A stretch of 64,000 nt of DNA from Lampropedia hyalina DSM 16112 (GTDB taxonomy: Bacteria > Pseudomonadota > Gammaproteobacteria > Burkholderiales > Burkholderiaceae_C). The stretch is from contig NZ_FQUZ01000005.1 of the NCBI RefSeq assembly GCF_900129055.1, positions 62,001 through 126,000 of the forward strand, written 5' to 3'. Shown one piece after another: positions 49,678-58,408 of the stretch. Under the pieces are notes generated by a model. The model did no database searches, was not told where the DNA came from, and was given only the letters and a program-made list of their open reading frames with translations. Each line of letters starts with the position of its first letter. Position 1 is the stretch's first letter. The position numbers and the translations under genes are program-made.

Positions 49678-51210
49678 ATGAAGACTTACCCCTCGTCCAC
49701 TCCCCCCACCCCATCCGAAACACCGCTCCAAGGCCCTGTCCACCGCTGGCTGGTGCTGGCCCTGGTGTCCGTGGCCCTGTCGATGATCGTGGTGGATGTG
49801 ACCGTGCTCTACACCGCACTGCCGACCTTGACCCACGCGCTGTCGGCATCGGCCAAGGAAAAACTCTGGATCGTGAACATGTACCCGCTGGTGGTGGCCG
49901 GGCTGTTGCCTGGAGCCGGTGCATTGGGAGACCGCTATGGCCACCGGCGCGTCTTCATGCGCGGACTCGTGGTGTTTGGCGTGGCATCGCTGTGGGCCGC
50001 CTATTCGCCCACAGCCACTTCGTTGATTGCCGCCCGCGCCATGCTGGCCGTGGGGGCAGCCTTGATGATGCCTGCAACGCTGGCCATCATTCGCCACAGT
50101 TTCCCGGATCAAAAAGAGCGCGGCTTTGCGATTGGCGTATGGGCTGCCGTCGCTTCGGGCGGAGCCGCTCTGGGGCCGGTGGTCGGGGGTTTTCTGCTGG
50201 AATATTTCTGGTGGGGCGCGGTGTTTCTCATCAATGTGCCGGTGGTGGTGCTCGCCCTGCCGCTGGTGGCCTGGTTCATTGCCAACGATGCCGGTAACGC
50301 CCAGCGCGACTGGGATCGCATCGGCTCGGTGCTGGTGCTGCTCGGCCTGTTGGGAAGCACCTATGCCATCAAGGCGGCGGCACAGAACCAGCCTGCGTGG
50401 CTGGAAGTGCTGGGCACCGCTTTGCTGGGCGTGGCCTTTCTGGCGGCATTCGCATGGCGGCAAGTGCACATTCACAACCCGTTGATTGATTTCAGTCTGT
50501 TTCGCCAGCGCGATTTTTCTTCTGGCGTGCTGGCAGCCGTGACCGTGGCTCTGGCCTTGGTGGGCTTCCAACTGGTATTCAGCCAATGGCTGCAACTGGT
50601 GCTGGGGCTGTCGCCACTGACCGCCGCCTACTACATGCTGCCAATGCCGGTGGCGGCTTTTCTGGCTGGGCCGGTGGCCGGGTTGTGGCTGCCCCGTGCA
50701 GGCTCCAAGACGATTCTGGTAGCGGGAATGACAATGGCAGGGCTGGGGCTTCTGGCGGCTGTGTGGCACTATGAAGCCGCCTCCTGGCCCCTGCTGATCG
50801 GTCTGGCCGTCTTTGGCCTGGGGGCGGGCACGGCCATTACGGGTGCATCCAGTGCCATCATGTTCACGGCACCGCCGCACAAGGCGGGCATGGCGGCCTC
50901 CATCGAAGAAGTCTCCTACGAGTTGGGCGGCTCGCTGGGTGTGGCCCTGATGGGCAGCCTGATGACCGCCAGCTATGCTGCCGCACTGTACCTGCCAGAG
51001 GCACAGAACTTCAGCCCCGTGGTGTTCGACAGCCTGGACGAAGCCCTGCTGGTCGCAGCTTCCCTGCCCCCTGCCACGGCCAATGCCCTGGTCACGGCGG
51101 CACATGCCGCATTCGCACACGCCTTTGTCGTGGTGGCGGGCAGCATCGGGGGCCTGCTGTTGTTGGCCGCGCTGGTGGTAGGGTTGAGGCGCAGGGATGG
51201 GCACGCATGA
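49678..51210 (+). CDS. MFS transporter, DHA2 (14-span drug:H+ antiporter) family
   Basis: 510 aa with about 14 hydrophobic segments. The MFS motif A appears as GALGDRYGHRRVF after the second span, and motif C-like glycine-rich GGAALGPVVGGFLLEY in span 5; both are typical of EmrB/QacA-like exporters. The first span has the VVDVTVLYTALP pattern with the acidic residue of DHA2 members. Substrate unknown; no partner EmrA or TolC gene is adjacent, and no local regulator. The start follows the icd terminator by 51 bp. Confidence 0.88.
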   Translation: MKTYPSSTPPTPSETPLQGPVHRWLVLALVSVALSMIVVDVTVLYTALPTLTHALSASAKEKLWIVNMYPLVVAGLLPGAGALGDRYGHRRVFMRGLVVFGVASLWAAYSPTATSLIAARAMLAVGAALMMPATLAIIRHSFPDQKERGFAIGVWAAVASGGAALGPVVGGFLLEYFWWGAVFLINVPVVVLALPLVAWFIANDAGNAQRDWDRIGSVLVLLGLLGSTYAIKAAAQNQPAWLEVLGTALLGVAFLAAFAWRQVHIHNPLIDFSLFRQRDFSSGVLAAVTVALALVGFQLVFSQWLQLVLGLSPLTAAYYMLPMPVAAFLAGPVAGLWLPRAGSKTILVAGMTMAGLGLLAAVWHYEAASWPLLIGLAVFGLGAGTAITGASSAIMFTAPPHKAGMAASIEEVSYELGGSLGVALMGSLMTASYAAALYLPEAQNFSPVVFDSLDEALLVAASLPPATANALVTAAHAAFAHAFVVVAGSIGGLLLLAALVVGLRRRDGHA

Positions 51211-51269
51211 CTCTTGTTTTGCGCCAGAATCTGTCATCCATTCCATGACTTTTGCATGCGAGCATCACC

Positions 51270-51641
51270 ATGAGCCACACCCCCATCACTCCCGGCCATG
51301 CCACCATCTACCACAATGGCCGTTGCGCAACCTCCCGTCAGGCCCTTCAGTTGCTACAGGAGCATGACTACGCGATCACCATCGTGGACTACCTTGCCAC
51401 GCCGCCCGACCGTGCCACCCTGCAACGGCTCATCCACGACAGCGGCCTGAGCGTGAGAGAAGTGGTGCGCAGCAAGGAAGCCCTCTTCACGGAACTGAGA
51501 CTGGACTCCAGCGACACCACCGATGAACAGTTGCTGGATGCCATGTCGCAACACCCGATACTCATCAACCGCCCACTGGTGGTCACACCCAAAGGCACAC
51601 GGCTGGCGCGCCCGCCGGAAGTCTTGCAGGAGATTATTTGA
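51270..51641 (+). CDS. ArsC-family thiol-disulfide reductase-like protein (arsenate reductase-like, YfgD type)
   Basis: 123 aa thioredoxin-fold protein. The catalytic cysteine is C19 in IYHNGRCATSRQAL and the anion-binding Arg lies in LINRPLVV, matching glutaredoxin-linked ArsC proteins. No ars operon (arsB, arsR) is near, so arsenate resistance is not assured; many solitary members have unknown substrates. The ATG at 51270 gives the family N terminus. Confidence 0.85.
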   Translation: MSHTPITPGHATIYHNGRCATSRQALQLLQEHDYAITIVDYLATPPDRATLQRLIHDSGLSVREVVRSKEALFTELRLDSSDTTDEQLLDAMSQHPILINRPLVVTPKGTRLARPPEVLQEII

Positions 51642-51729
51642 CAGAGCCAGTGGCCACCCCAACGGCTGCCCGATGATTTGTCACACAAAGCCCATAGCAT
51701 GGTCGTTCCACCAACCACTGGAGCGCACC

Positions 51730-51978
51730 ATGTCCGACGAGAAGTACCAATCTGCCGCCATCCTGGCCGACAACTACATTGAAGTCATCCTCTCCACCAG
51801 CCCGGAACTGCTGGTGGCCGACATCACCGAAAGCGACGAAGAAGGCGTACAGGATGCTGCCCGCCGTCTGGCGATTTTCCGTGCCAGCCTCGTCGAGGAA
51901 TTGCTGGATCAGCCTCTGGTCGAATACGGCTCCAGCGACGATGACGAAGAGGAAGAAGAAGACGACGAGCAGAACTGA
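51730..51978 (+). CDS. Small acidic protein, unknown function
   Basis: 82 aa, strongly acidic, with an extended Asp/Glu tail (SSDDDEEEEEDDEQN) and a helical centre (AARRLAIFRASLVEELL). GGAG lies 7 nt before the ATG. I do not recognise a family. It follows the ArsC-like gene by 88 bp on the same strand and may be co-transcribed. Confidence 0.55.
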   Translation: MSDEKYQSAAILADNYIEVILSTSPELLVADITESDEEGVQDAARRLAIFRASLVEELLDQPLVEYGSSDDDEEEEEDDEQN

Positions 51979-52106
51979 ATGCAGGCGGGCCGTTCAGGCC
52001 AGCACGGCATGAATCCGGCCCACGCATTCTGAGAACGCAAACACGCTCTGAAGACGTGAGCCACCACCCAAAGCGGGCGTGCTACCTGGCACCCCCGCTT
52101 TTGCTT

Positions 52107-52775
52107 TTACCGGTGGGGATAGGGGGCATCGAAACGCTGTCGCTGCCAATGGCGATCCGGTGGCGGGCCATAGGAAACGCCGGGGCGTGGTGCAGGTGCC
52201 GCCTGCCAGTGCGGTCGCTGCGGATGCACCGGCGCAGGCACTGCCGCATGATGCCGTGGCACCACCACGCGGTGCGGTGGCGGTGGGGGCGGCGGCCCTC
52301 GGTGATGTACCACCCGTGGTGGTGGCTGATGGCGTACAGCCGGTGGCACAAAACGGGGAGGTGGCGGTGGATACGGTGCCACGACGACCGGCGCGACCAT
52401 GGGTGGCACCACATGGACAGGCCGGGTGTGTGGCCAGACCGTGACGGGCGAATAATGCACCACAGGCGGCCTGACATAAACCACTCCGGGAGTTGCCACC
52501 CCCACAGCCCCATGCTGCACCACAGTCTGATGGTGCCGGTAGTAGGGCAGGCGGCTGTGCACGTTCACCGAGGCGCGGGGCTGTGCATGAAAGCCACCCG
52601 ATCCGACGCTAATCGACCAACCCACGCCCGATGCGGCTGCGGGCAATGCCATGGCACAGCCCAGACCCAGCAGCATGGCCATGCTTCTGAAACCCCGGCC
52701 ATGAAGAAGCGCGCGACGTGCCTGGGCAGTGGCCCGCTGCACTCCCTGTGAAACCACACTTGCGATATATTCCAT
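52107..52775 (-). CDS. Exported proline- and histidine-rich protein, unknown function
   Basis: About 222 aa. The ATG at 52775 has AGGAGG 11 nt upstream. A hydrophobic segment (around MAMLLGLGCAMALPAAAS) acts as signal or anchor after an unusually long basic leader. The rest is dominated by Pro, His, Val and Arg, including long proline runs and HH or PH pairs, giving many potential metal ligands. I do not recognise a family. It lies downstream of a TerC-family gene on the same strand, 161 bp apart, so a metal link is possible but inferred. Confidence 0.6.
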   Translation of the reverse strand: MEYIASVVSQGVQRATAQARRALLHGRGFRSMAMLLGLGCAMALPAAASGVGWSISVGSGGFHAQPRASVNVHSRLPYYRHHQTVVQHGAVGVATPGVVYVRPPVVHYSPVTVWPHTRPVHVVPPMVAPVVVAPYPPPPPRFVPPAVRHQPPPRVVHHRGPPPPPPPHRVVVPRHHAAVPAPVHPQRPHWQAAPAPRPGVSYGPPPDRHWQRQRFDAPYPHR

Positions 52776-52936
52776 GAAACCCACCTCCTGATTCTGTATG
52801 GTCATTGACTATTCCATCGTGGCAGGAAATTCGGTTCCTTTGGATTACAAAGGTTCCAGCGCGACAAGCAAGGGGCGGCAGGTTTACATGGGCTTTACCA
52901 GAGAAAGCCGCCGCCAAAACAGGGGCAGCCCCATCA

Positions 52937-53911
52937 TCAGGCATCCTGCTTGCGGAACACCAGGCTGGCCACGGTCGCCACCGTCATGGCACCGACGATC
53001 ACCGCCAGCGAAGTCCAGGTGGAAATCTCAGGTGCCCACAGCACGGGTTGGCCACCATTGATGAACGGCACTTCATTGACGTGCATGGCATGGAAGAACA
53101 GCTTCGCCCCGATGAAGGCCAGAATGAAGGCAATGCCCAGGTGCAGATAGGCCAGTTTGTCCAGCAGCCCCCCCAGCAAGAAGTACAACTGGCGCAGACC
53201 CATCAGCGCGAAAATATTGGCCGTGAACACGATGAACGGGCTTTGCGTGATGCCGAAGATCGCCGGAATCGAGTCAATCGCAAAGATCAGGTCGGTAAAG
53301 CCAATGGCGATGAACACAATAATCATCGGTGTCCAGACCTTGCGTCCTTCAAACACCGTGCGGATTTTTGCGCCATCGAAGTGCGGGGCAATTTCCATGC
53401 GCTTGCGCACCAGCCGCACGATGGCAGGCTCGTGATTCTCGTCTTCATCGCCACCGGCAAACGCCTGCTTGTAGGCGGTATAGACCAGGAAGGCACCGAA
53501 GATATAGAAAATCCAGCTGAAGTTCTGGATCAGTTGCGCACCCAGCAGAATGAAGATGCCGCGCAGCACCAGTGCCAGGATGATGCCCACCATCAGCACC
53601 TCCTGCTGGTACTTCTTGGGCACCTTGAACTGCGACATCAGCAGCACAAACACGAACAGATTGTCGATGGAAAGCGAATATTCGGTCAGCCACCCGGCCA
53701 CGAACTGGCCCGCGGACTCGCCCCCGGCGAACACGAACATCAGCGCGGCAAACACCAGTGCCAGACCGATATAGAACGTCACCCAGCCAGTGGCCTCCTT
53801 CATCGAAGGAATGTGCGGGCGTTTGATGATGATGAGCAGGTCGGCGACGAGAATCAGCGTCAGAATGACGAGCGAGCCGACTTCAAACCAGAGAGGAAGT
53901 GCGAGATCCAT
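52937..53911 (-). CDS. TerC-family integral membrane protein (Alx/YceF-like)
   Basis: 324 aa with about nine hydrophobic segments. The TerC signatures are clear: LTEYSLSIDNLFVFVLLM and TDLIFAIDSIPAIFGITQSPFIVFTANIFALMGLRQLYF, both with conserved acidic residues inside membrane helices. Relatives export manganese (Alx/MntP-linked) or take part in tellurite resistance and metalation of exported proteins. I use the ATG at 53911 (AAGG 8 nt upstream); one at 53935 is also possible. I looked for a manganese (yybP-ykoY) riboswitch upstream and did not find its conserved core. Confidence 0.9.
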   Translation of the reverse strand: MDLALPLWFEVGSLVILTLILVADLLIIIKRPHIPSMKEATGWVTFYIGLALVFAALMFVFAGGESAGQFVAGWLTEYSLSIDNLFVFVLLMSQFKVPKKYQQEVLMVGIILALVLRGIFILLGAQLIQNFSWIFYIFGAFLVYTAYKQAFAGGDEDENHEPAIVRLVRKRMEIAPHFDGAKIRTVFEGRKVWTPMIIVFIAIGFTDLIFAIDSIPAIFGITQSPFIVFTANIFALMGLRQLYFLLGGLLDKLAYLHLGIAFILAFIGAKLFFHAMHVNEVPFINGGQPVLWAPEISTWTSLAVIVGAMTVATVASLVFRKQDA

Positions 53912-54469
53912 GCTGTGTACCTTGTTGTATGCCATCAGCCCAGGCCGATGGCAATGAAATGGAGGTTTGCGGGCACGAAAGTCTCTCCCCCGTCCGCAGC
54001 CGCACAGCACAACGCTGGCACAGCCACACTGGCGGTACTGCACCCGGAAGCGGCCACCGCCCCATTCAGGCCGGATGTACACTCCGTGATGACGGATGCA
54101 GCAATTGCGGGATACTCCCTTTCGGGGACTTTCGGGAAGTCGAACCTATGTATGTGGTCAAACTTCCCGAAGGCGACGTATTAAACCACAATTCGCCCGG
54201 CAGTGCCTGCGCGCCCTGCCCGGTTGCACCACCCTAAGGAAGGTCTGCAAAACCCGTTGCGCCGCCCGCATCCCGCCACTGGGCGCATCGCCGCGTTGGC
54301 TTTTGCGGTCAATAGCCCCGCTATTGACCGCAAAAGCCGCCTTGCGCTGCATCCCACTGGCGGGCGCGGGCTTACCGCAAGGGTTTTGCAGACCTTCCCT
54401 AATGCTGTACCATTTCACCCCCTGAACCGATTCCCCGACCCGCGCCCCGGCATGCCCGGCATCCGCTCC
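53912..54469. other. Intergenic region between terC and the DUF815 ATPase gene
   Basis: 558 bp. It must hold divergent promoters. The only clear structure is the 163-bp palindromic element at 54237-54399; outside it I see no conserved signal. An open frame runs through the element into the ATPase gene, but its translation matches no family, so I regard it as a by-product of the repeat. Confidence 0.5.
54237..54399. mobile_element. 163-bp palindromic miniature element, copy 2, with a nested perfect hairpin
   Basis: Terminal inverted repeats of 19 bp (54237-54255 and 54381-54399; 18 of 19 match) are flanked on both sides by TA (54235-54236, 54400-54401), like a TA target duplication. Next to the left end 34 bp equal copy 1 read inverted. 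About 75 bp absent from copy 1 occupy the centre and contain a perfect 19-bp hairpin with a CCC loop (54298-54338). TA duplication is the hallmark of the IS630/Tc1-mariner superfamily, so a related transposase may mobilise it; that is inference. Confidence 0.8.
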
Positions 54470-55345
54470 ATGAACGAAACATTCACCCACCTGCTGGCCA
54501 AGGCCGACCGGCTGCTCGACCGGCTCGATGCCCTGTTGCCCACCCCGCTGACCGCGCCCGACTGGGACGAGGCCGTGGCCTGGCGGTATCGCAAGACCGT
54601 CAATGGCCGCGCCCGGCTGGAAGCAGTGCGCCACGTCGCCCCGCTGGCTCTGGATGCCCTGCGCGAAGTGGATACGCAAAAAGAGCGCATCGTCGCCAAC
54701 ACGCGCCAGTTCGTGCAGGGGCGGCCCGCCAACAACGTGCTGCTGACCGGCGCGCGCGGCACGGGCAAATCCTCGCTCATCAAGGCCTGCCTGCACCACT
54801 TTGCCCCCCAGGGACTGCGCCTCATCGAGGTGGACAAGGACGATCTGGTGGACTTGCCGGACATCGTGGAGACCGTGGCCGATTCTCCGCTGCACTTCAT
54901 CATCTACAGCGACGACCTCAGCTTCGATGAAGGCGAAAAAGGCTACAAGGCCCTCAAATCCATTCTGGATGGCTCGATTGCCAGTGCCACGCCCAATGTG
55001 CTGGTCTATGCCACCAGCAACCGCCGCCACCTGCTGCCCGAATACATGGCCGACAACCAGTCCGTCAAGCATACGGCCAGCGGCGAAATTCATCCCGGCG
55101 AAGCCATCGAGGAAAAAGTGTCGCTGTCCGAACGCTTTGGCCTGTGGATCAGCTTCTACCCGTTCAGCCAGAACGAATACCTGGCGATTGCCATGCAATG
55201 GCTGCGCCATTTCGGCCTGCCCGAAGCCCAACTGGCCCAGGCCCGCCCCGAAGCCCTGGTCTGGGCACTGGAGCGCGGCTCGCGCAGTGGCCGGGTGGCC
55301 TACCAGTTTGCCCGCGACTACCTGGGTCGTCAGGGCCAAGCCTGA
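54470..55345 (+). CDS. DUF815-family AAA ATPase
   Basis: 291 aa. Walker A is GARGTGKS (94-101), followed by the DUF815 blocks LIEVDKDDLVDLPDI, FIIYSDDLSFDEGEKGYKALKS and VYATSNRRHLLPE. Function is not established; it resembles helicase-loader-like AAA proteins. The ATG at 54470 was chosen; another in-frame ATG is at 54452. In Comamonadaceae this ATPase and a Nudix gene are commonly adjacent, as here (22-bp gap). Confidence 0.87.
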   Translation: MNETFTHLLAKADRLLDRLDALLPTPLTAPDWDEAVAWRYRKTVNGRARLEAVRHVAPLALDALREVDTQKERIVANTRQFVQGRPANNVLLTGARGTGKSSLIKACLHHFAPQGLRLIEVDKDDLVDLPDIVETVADSPLHFIIYSDDLSFDEGEKGYKALKSILDGSIASATPNVLVYATSNRRHLLPEYMADNQSVKHTASGEIHPGEAIEEKVSLSERFGLWISFYPFSQNEYLAIAMQWLRHFGLPEAQLAQARPEALVWALERGSRSGRVAYQFARDYLGRQGQA

Positions 55346-55367
55346 ACCCTACACACACTCCCTACTC

Positions 55368-55802
55368 ATGAACGCCACACTCACCCCATCCACCCCGCCC
55401 CGGGTCGAAGTCGCCGTTGCCATCCTGCTGCGCGACGACGACCGCGAATTCCTGCTCGGCTCCCGCCCGCACGGCAAGCCCTATGCGGGCTACTGGGAGT
55501 TTCCGGGCGGCAAGCTGGAGGCCGGGGAAAGCGTGGCACAGGCCCTGCAACGCGAAATGCACGAAGAACTGGGCATCCAGATCGACCACCAGCACGTTGA
55601 AATCTGGCGCACCACCGAACACGACTATCCCCACGCCCAGGTGCGCCTGCACTGGTGCAAGGTGCGCCTCTGGCAGGGCAATCCCCAGCCACAGGAAGGC
55701 CAGCAAATCGCCTGGCAAAGCCTGCCTCCCACCGTCGAGCCGATTCTGCCCGGCGCATTTCCGGTGCTGGATGCACTGCAACACAGCACACCCCAAATCT
55801 GA
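55368..55802 (+). CDS. mutT: MutT-like Nudix hydrolase (probable 8-oxo-dGTP diphosphatase)
   Basis: 144 aa. The Nudix box runs from G48 to I70 (GKLEAGESVAQALQREMHEELGI) with all GX5EX7REUXEEXGU positions. YWEFPGGK before it and AWQSLPP near the end match MutT proteins that sanitise oxidised guanine nucleotides. It follows the DUF815 ATPase by 22 bp and ends 5 bp before rlmB, so the three genes are probably one transcript. Confidence 0.9.
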   Translation: MNATLTPSTPPRVEVAVAILLRDDDREFLLGSRPHGKPYAGYWEFPGGKLEAGESVAQALQREMHEELGIQIDHQHVEIWRTTEHDYPHAQVRLHWCKVRLWQGNPQPQEGQQIAWQSLPPTVEPILPGAFPVLDALQHSTPQI

Positions 55803-55807
55803 CCGCC

Positions 55808-56545
55808 ATGACCGCTCACAAAGTTCTCTTTGGCTTCCATGCCATCACCGTGCGGCTCAAGACCGCCCCCGAATCCGTTCAGGAAGTGCTGTTCGATGCC
55901 TCGCGGCGCGATGCCCGCATGAAGCAGTTCCTGACCCGTGCGCGCGAGGCCAATGTCCGCCTCATCGAGGCCGACTCCCTGCGCATCGCCAAGATGGCCG
56001 GCAGCCACGGCCACCAGGGCGTGGCCGCGCGCGTCGCCGCCCTGCCCTCGGCCCACAGCCTCGATGACCTGCTCGACCAACTGCCCGCCAACGCCCTGCT
56101 GCTGGTGCTCGACGGCGTGACCGACCCGCACAATCTGGGAGCCTGCCTGCGCGTGGCCGACGGCGCGGGCGCGCATGCCATCATCGCGCCCAAGGACCAT
56201 GCCGCCGGCATCAATGCCACCGTGGCCAAGGTGGCCAGCGGCGCGGCCGAAACCGTGCCCTACTTCATGGTCACGAATCTGGCGCGCACCCTCAACGAGC
56301 TGAAAGAGCGCAACATCTGGATCATCGGCACCAGCGACGATGCCGACAAGACCATCTACCAGACCGACCTGCGCGGCCCGATCGCCCTGGTACTGGGTGC
56401 AGAGGGAGTAGGCATGCGCCAGCTCACCCGCAAGACCTGCGACGAACTGGTCGGCATTCCGATGCAGGGTGCAGTGGAAAGCCTCAACGTCTCGGTCGCC
56501 AGTGCCGTCTGCCTGTACGAGGCCCTGCGCCAGCGGCAAGGTTGA
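55808..56545 (+). CDS. rlmB: 23S rRNA (guanosine-2'-O-)-methyltransferase RlmB
   Basis: 245 aa SPOUT enzyme methylating G2251 in the ribosomal P-loop. An N-terminal substrate domain with LFGFHAITVRL is followed by motif 1 VLDGVTDPHNLGACLRVAD, motif 2 LGAEGVGMRQLT and motif 3 IPMQGAVESLNVSVASAVCLYEA, forming the SAM knot. It overlaps no other gene; upstream is the Nudix gene by 5 bp. The following gene starts 149 bp later. Confidence 0.95.
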   Translation: MTAHKVLFGFHAITVRLKTAPESVQEVLFDASRRDARMKQFLTRAREANVRLIEADSLRIAKMAGSHGHQGVAARVAALPSAHSLDDLLDQLPANALLLVLDGVTDPHNLGACLRVADGAGAHAIIAPKDHAAGINATVAKVASGAAETVPYFMVTNLARTLNELKERNIWIIGTSDDADKTIYQTDLRGPIALVLGAEGVGMRQLTRKTCDELVGIPMQGAVESLNVSVASAVCLYEALRQRQG

Positions 56546-56694
56546 AACCAACAGGCCGGTGTTGCCTTCGTGTCGTTGCTCAACACGTTGCATCTTGGCC
56601 AAATCGGGGGAAAATACAGGCCGCGCTTCGTCCCTGACACAACCGTGTCTTTTTTCAACCACGGGGCCTCTGTGCCCCCGCAGCACCCTCCATC

Positions 56695-57501
56695 ATGAAA
56701 AAACGCACCCTGCTCCTCATGCTGTCCGCCACCGCCTTGCTGATGGCCTGTGGCAAGAATGAACCCGCCGCTCCATCGGCAGCCGCACCGGCACCTGCCA
56801 CACCGGCCGCCATCACGAAAATCGTGGTGGGGCTGGACGACAACTTCCCGCCCATGGGCTTTCGCAACGAGCAGAACGAACTGGTCGGCTTTGACATCGA
56901 CATGGCACGCGAAGCGGCCAAACGCCTGAACATCAATGCCGAGTTCAAGCCCATCGACTGGAATGCCAAGGAGGCCGAACTCAACGGCAAGCGCGTCGAT
57001 GTGCTCTGGAACGGTCTGACCATCACCGAAGAGCGCAAGAAGAACATTGCCTTCACCGCGCCCTACATGGAAAACCACCAGATCATCATCGTCACCATTG
57101 CCTCGCCCATTCAGACCAAGGCAGACCTGCGCAGCAAGACCGTAGGGGCACAGGAAGGCAGCAGTGCCGTGGGAGCCATCGAGAAAGAAGCCGAAGTGGC
57201 CCGCAGCTTCAAGGAACTGAAGACCTTTGGCGACAACATCACCGCCCTGATGGACCTGGGCACTGGCCGCCTGGATGCCGTAGTGGTCGATGAAGTGGTG
57301 GGCCGCTACTATGTGGCCAAGCGTTCCAGCGAATTCCGCGTGCTCGACGAACACTTCGGCACCGAGGAATACGGTGTCGGCACGCGCCTGGAAGACACCG
57401 AGCTGCTCAAGCAACTCGACGAGACCCTGGCCAGCATGAAGCAGGATGGCACGGCCGCCCGCATCTCCACACAATGGTTCGGGGCCAACGTCACCAAGTG
57501 A
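56695..57501 (+). CDS. Amino-acid ABC transporter substrate-binding lipoprotein, solitary
   Basis: 268 aa. The signal peptide ends in a lipobox LMAC (C19). The mature SBP_bac_3 domain shows [34 protein letters not shown] and [15 protein letters not shown], typical for polar or cationic amino-acid binding proteins. No permease or ATPase gene is beside it. Its last 11 bp overlap the end of convergent rapZ. A short Ala/Pro linker follows the lipid cysteine. Confidence 0.9.
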   Translation: MKKRTLLLMLSATALLMACGKNEPAAPSAAAPAPATPAAITKIVVGLDDNFPPMGFRNEQNELVGFDIDMAREAAKRLNINAEFKPIDWNAKEAELNGKRVDVLWNGLTITEERKKNIAFTAPYMENHQIIIVTIASPIQTKADLRSKTVGAQEGSSAVGAIEKEAEVARSFKELKTFGDNITALMDLGTGRLDAVVVDEVVGRYYVAKRSSEFRVLDEHFGTEEYGVGTRLEDTELLKQLDETLASMKQDGTAARISTQWFGANVTK

Positions 57502-58405
57502 CCGGTCGGGAGCCGGCATCCGTGGCATCTTCCACGAGGTGGCTGGCAATCTCACGGTGGCGTTTCAGCGTGGTCCATTGCGGCTCGCGCTGAAACGCCG
57601 TTGCCAATTGCTCCACCAGGAACACCGAGCGGTGCTGCCCGCCGGTGCAGCCAATCGCCACACTGACATAGCTGCGGTGGTTCTGGGCATGTTGCGGCAA
57701 CCACTTGTGCAGAAACTGGGCAATGTCCTGCTCCATGGCCTGTGCCGCAGGCTCTGCGGCCAGAAACTCGGCCACGGGTTTGTCCCGTCCGGTCAGTGGG
57801 CGCAATTCGGGCTGGTAGTAGGGGTTGGGCAACATGCGCACGTCGAACACATAGTCAGCATCGCGCGGAATGCCGCGCTTGAAGGCAAATGACTGGAACA
57901 GCAGCGTCAGGTGCCCCGGCGGAATCTCCAGAAACTGCTTGAGGTTAGCCTGGAGCTGCGCGGCACGACTGTGGCTGGTGTCGATGACCAGCGAGACATC
58001 GCGCAGTTGCGCCAGCAACTCGCGCTCCTTGCCAATGATCTGGGTGAGCGCATCGTCTCCATGGGCATCCGAGCCGCTGGAGAGCGGGTGGCGGCGGCGG
58101 GTTTCGGAGAATCGTCGCACCAGAGCCTCGGTGGAGGCATCCAGAAAAATGACCTGCAAGCGCACATCCTGCTGCTGGCGGATTTCCTGCACGATGCGGG
58201 GCACCAGTGGCAGCGAGGAGGCCGTGCGCACGTCAATCGCAATGGCAATCTTCTGGCTTTGCAGATTGCGGTCCAGCTCCAGGCTGGGCAGCAGCAATTC
58301 GGGCGGCAGGTTGTCGATGCAGAAATAGCCTGCATCTTCCAGCGCGTGCAATGCCACGGATTTGCCTGACCCGGACATCCCGGTGATGATGACCAACTCC
58401 AACAT
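57491..58405 (-). CDS. rapZ: RNase adapter protein RapZ (nucleotide-binding YvcJ family)
   Basis: 304 aa. Walker A GMSGSGKS is at 9-16, and the C-terminal domain contains [17 protein letters not shown], used for metabolite sensing. In E. coli it directs RNase E to the small RNA GlmZ and senses glucosamine-6-phosphate; in other species the RNA target is not known. It follows recN with 3 bp between, in the nadK-recN-rapZ run. The last codons overlap the convergent lipoprotein gene. Confidence 0.92.
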   Translation of the reverse strand: MLELVIITGMSGSGKSVALHALEDAGYFCIDNLPPELLLPSLELDRNLQSQKIAIAIDVRTASSLPLVPRIVQEIRQQQDVRLQVIFLDASTEALVRRFSETRRRHPLSSGSDAHGDDALTQIIGKERELLAQLRDVSLVIDTSHSRAAQLQANLKQFLEIPPGHLTLLFQSFAFKRGIPRDADYVFDVRMLPNPYYQPELRPLTGRDKPVAEFLAAEPAAQAMEQDIAQFLHKWLPQHAQNHRSYVSVAIGCTGGQHRSVFLVEQLATAFQREPQWTTLKRHREIASHLVEDATDAGSRPVTW

Positions 58406-58408
58406 GTG

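Noticed and set aside
53912-54236. Manganese yybP-ykoY riboswitch upstream of terC
   Set aside because: The conserved core could not be found on the minus strand; only a loose G-rich resemblance exists.
54203-54469. Possible N-terminal extension of the DUF815 ATPase
   Set aside because: It is a translation of the palindromic element; the family start lies at 54470.
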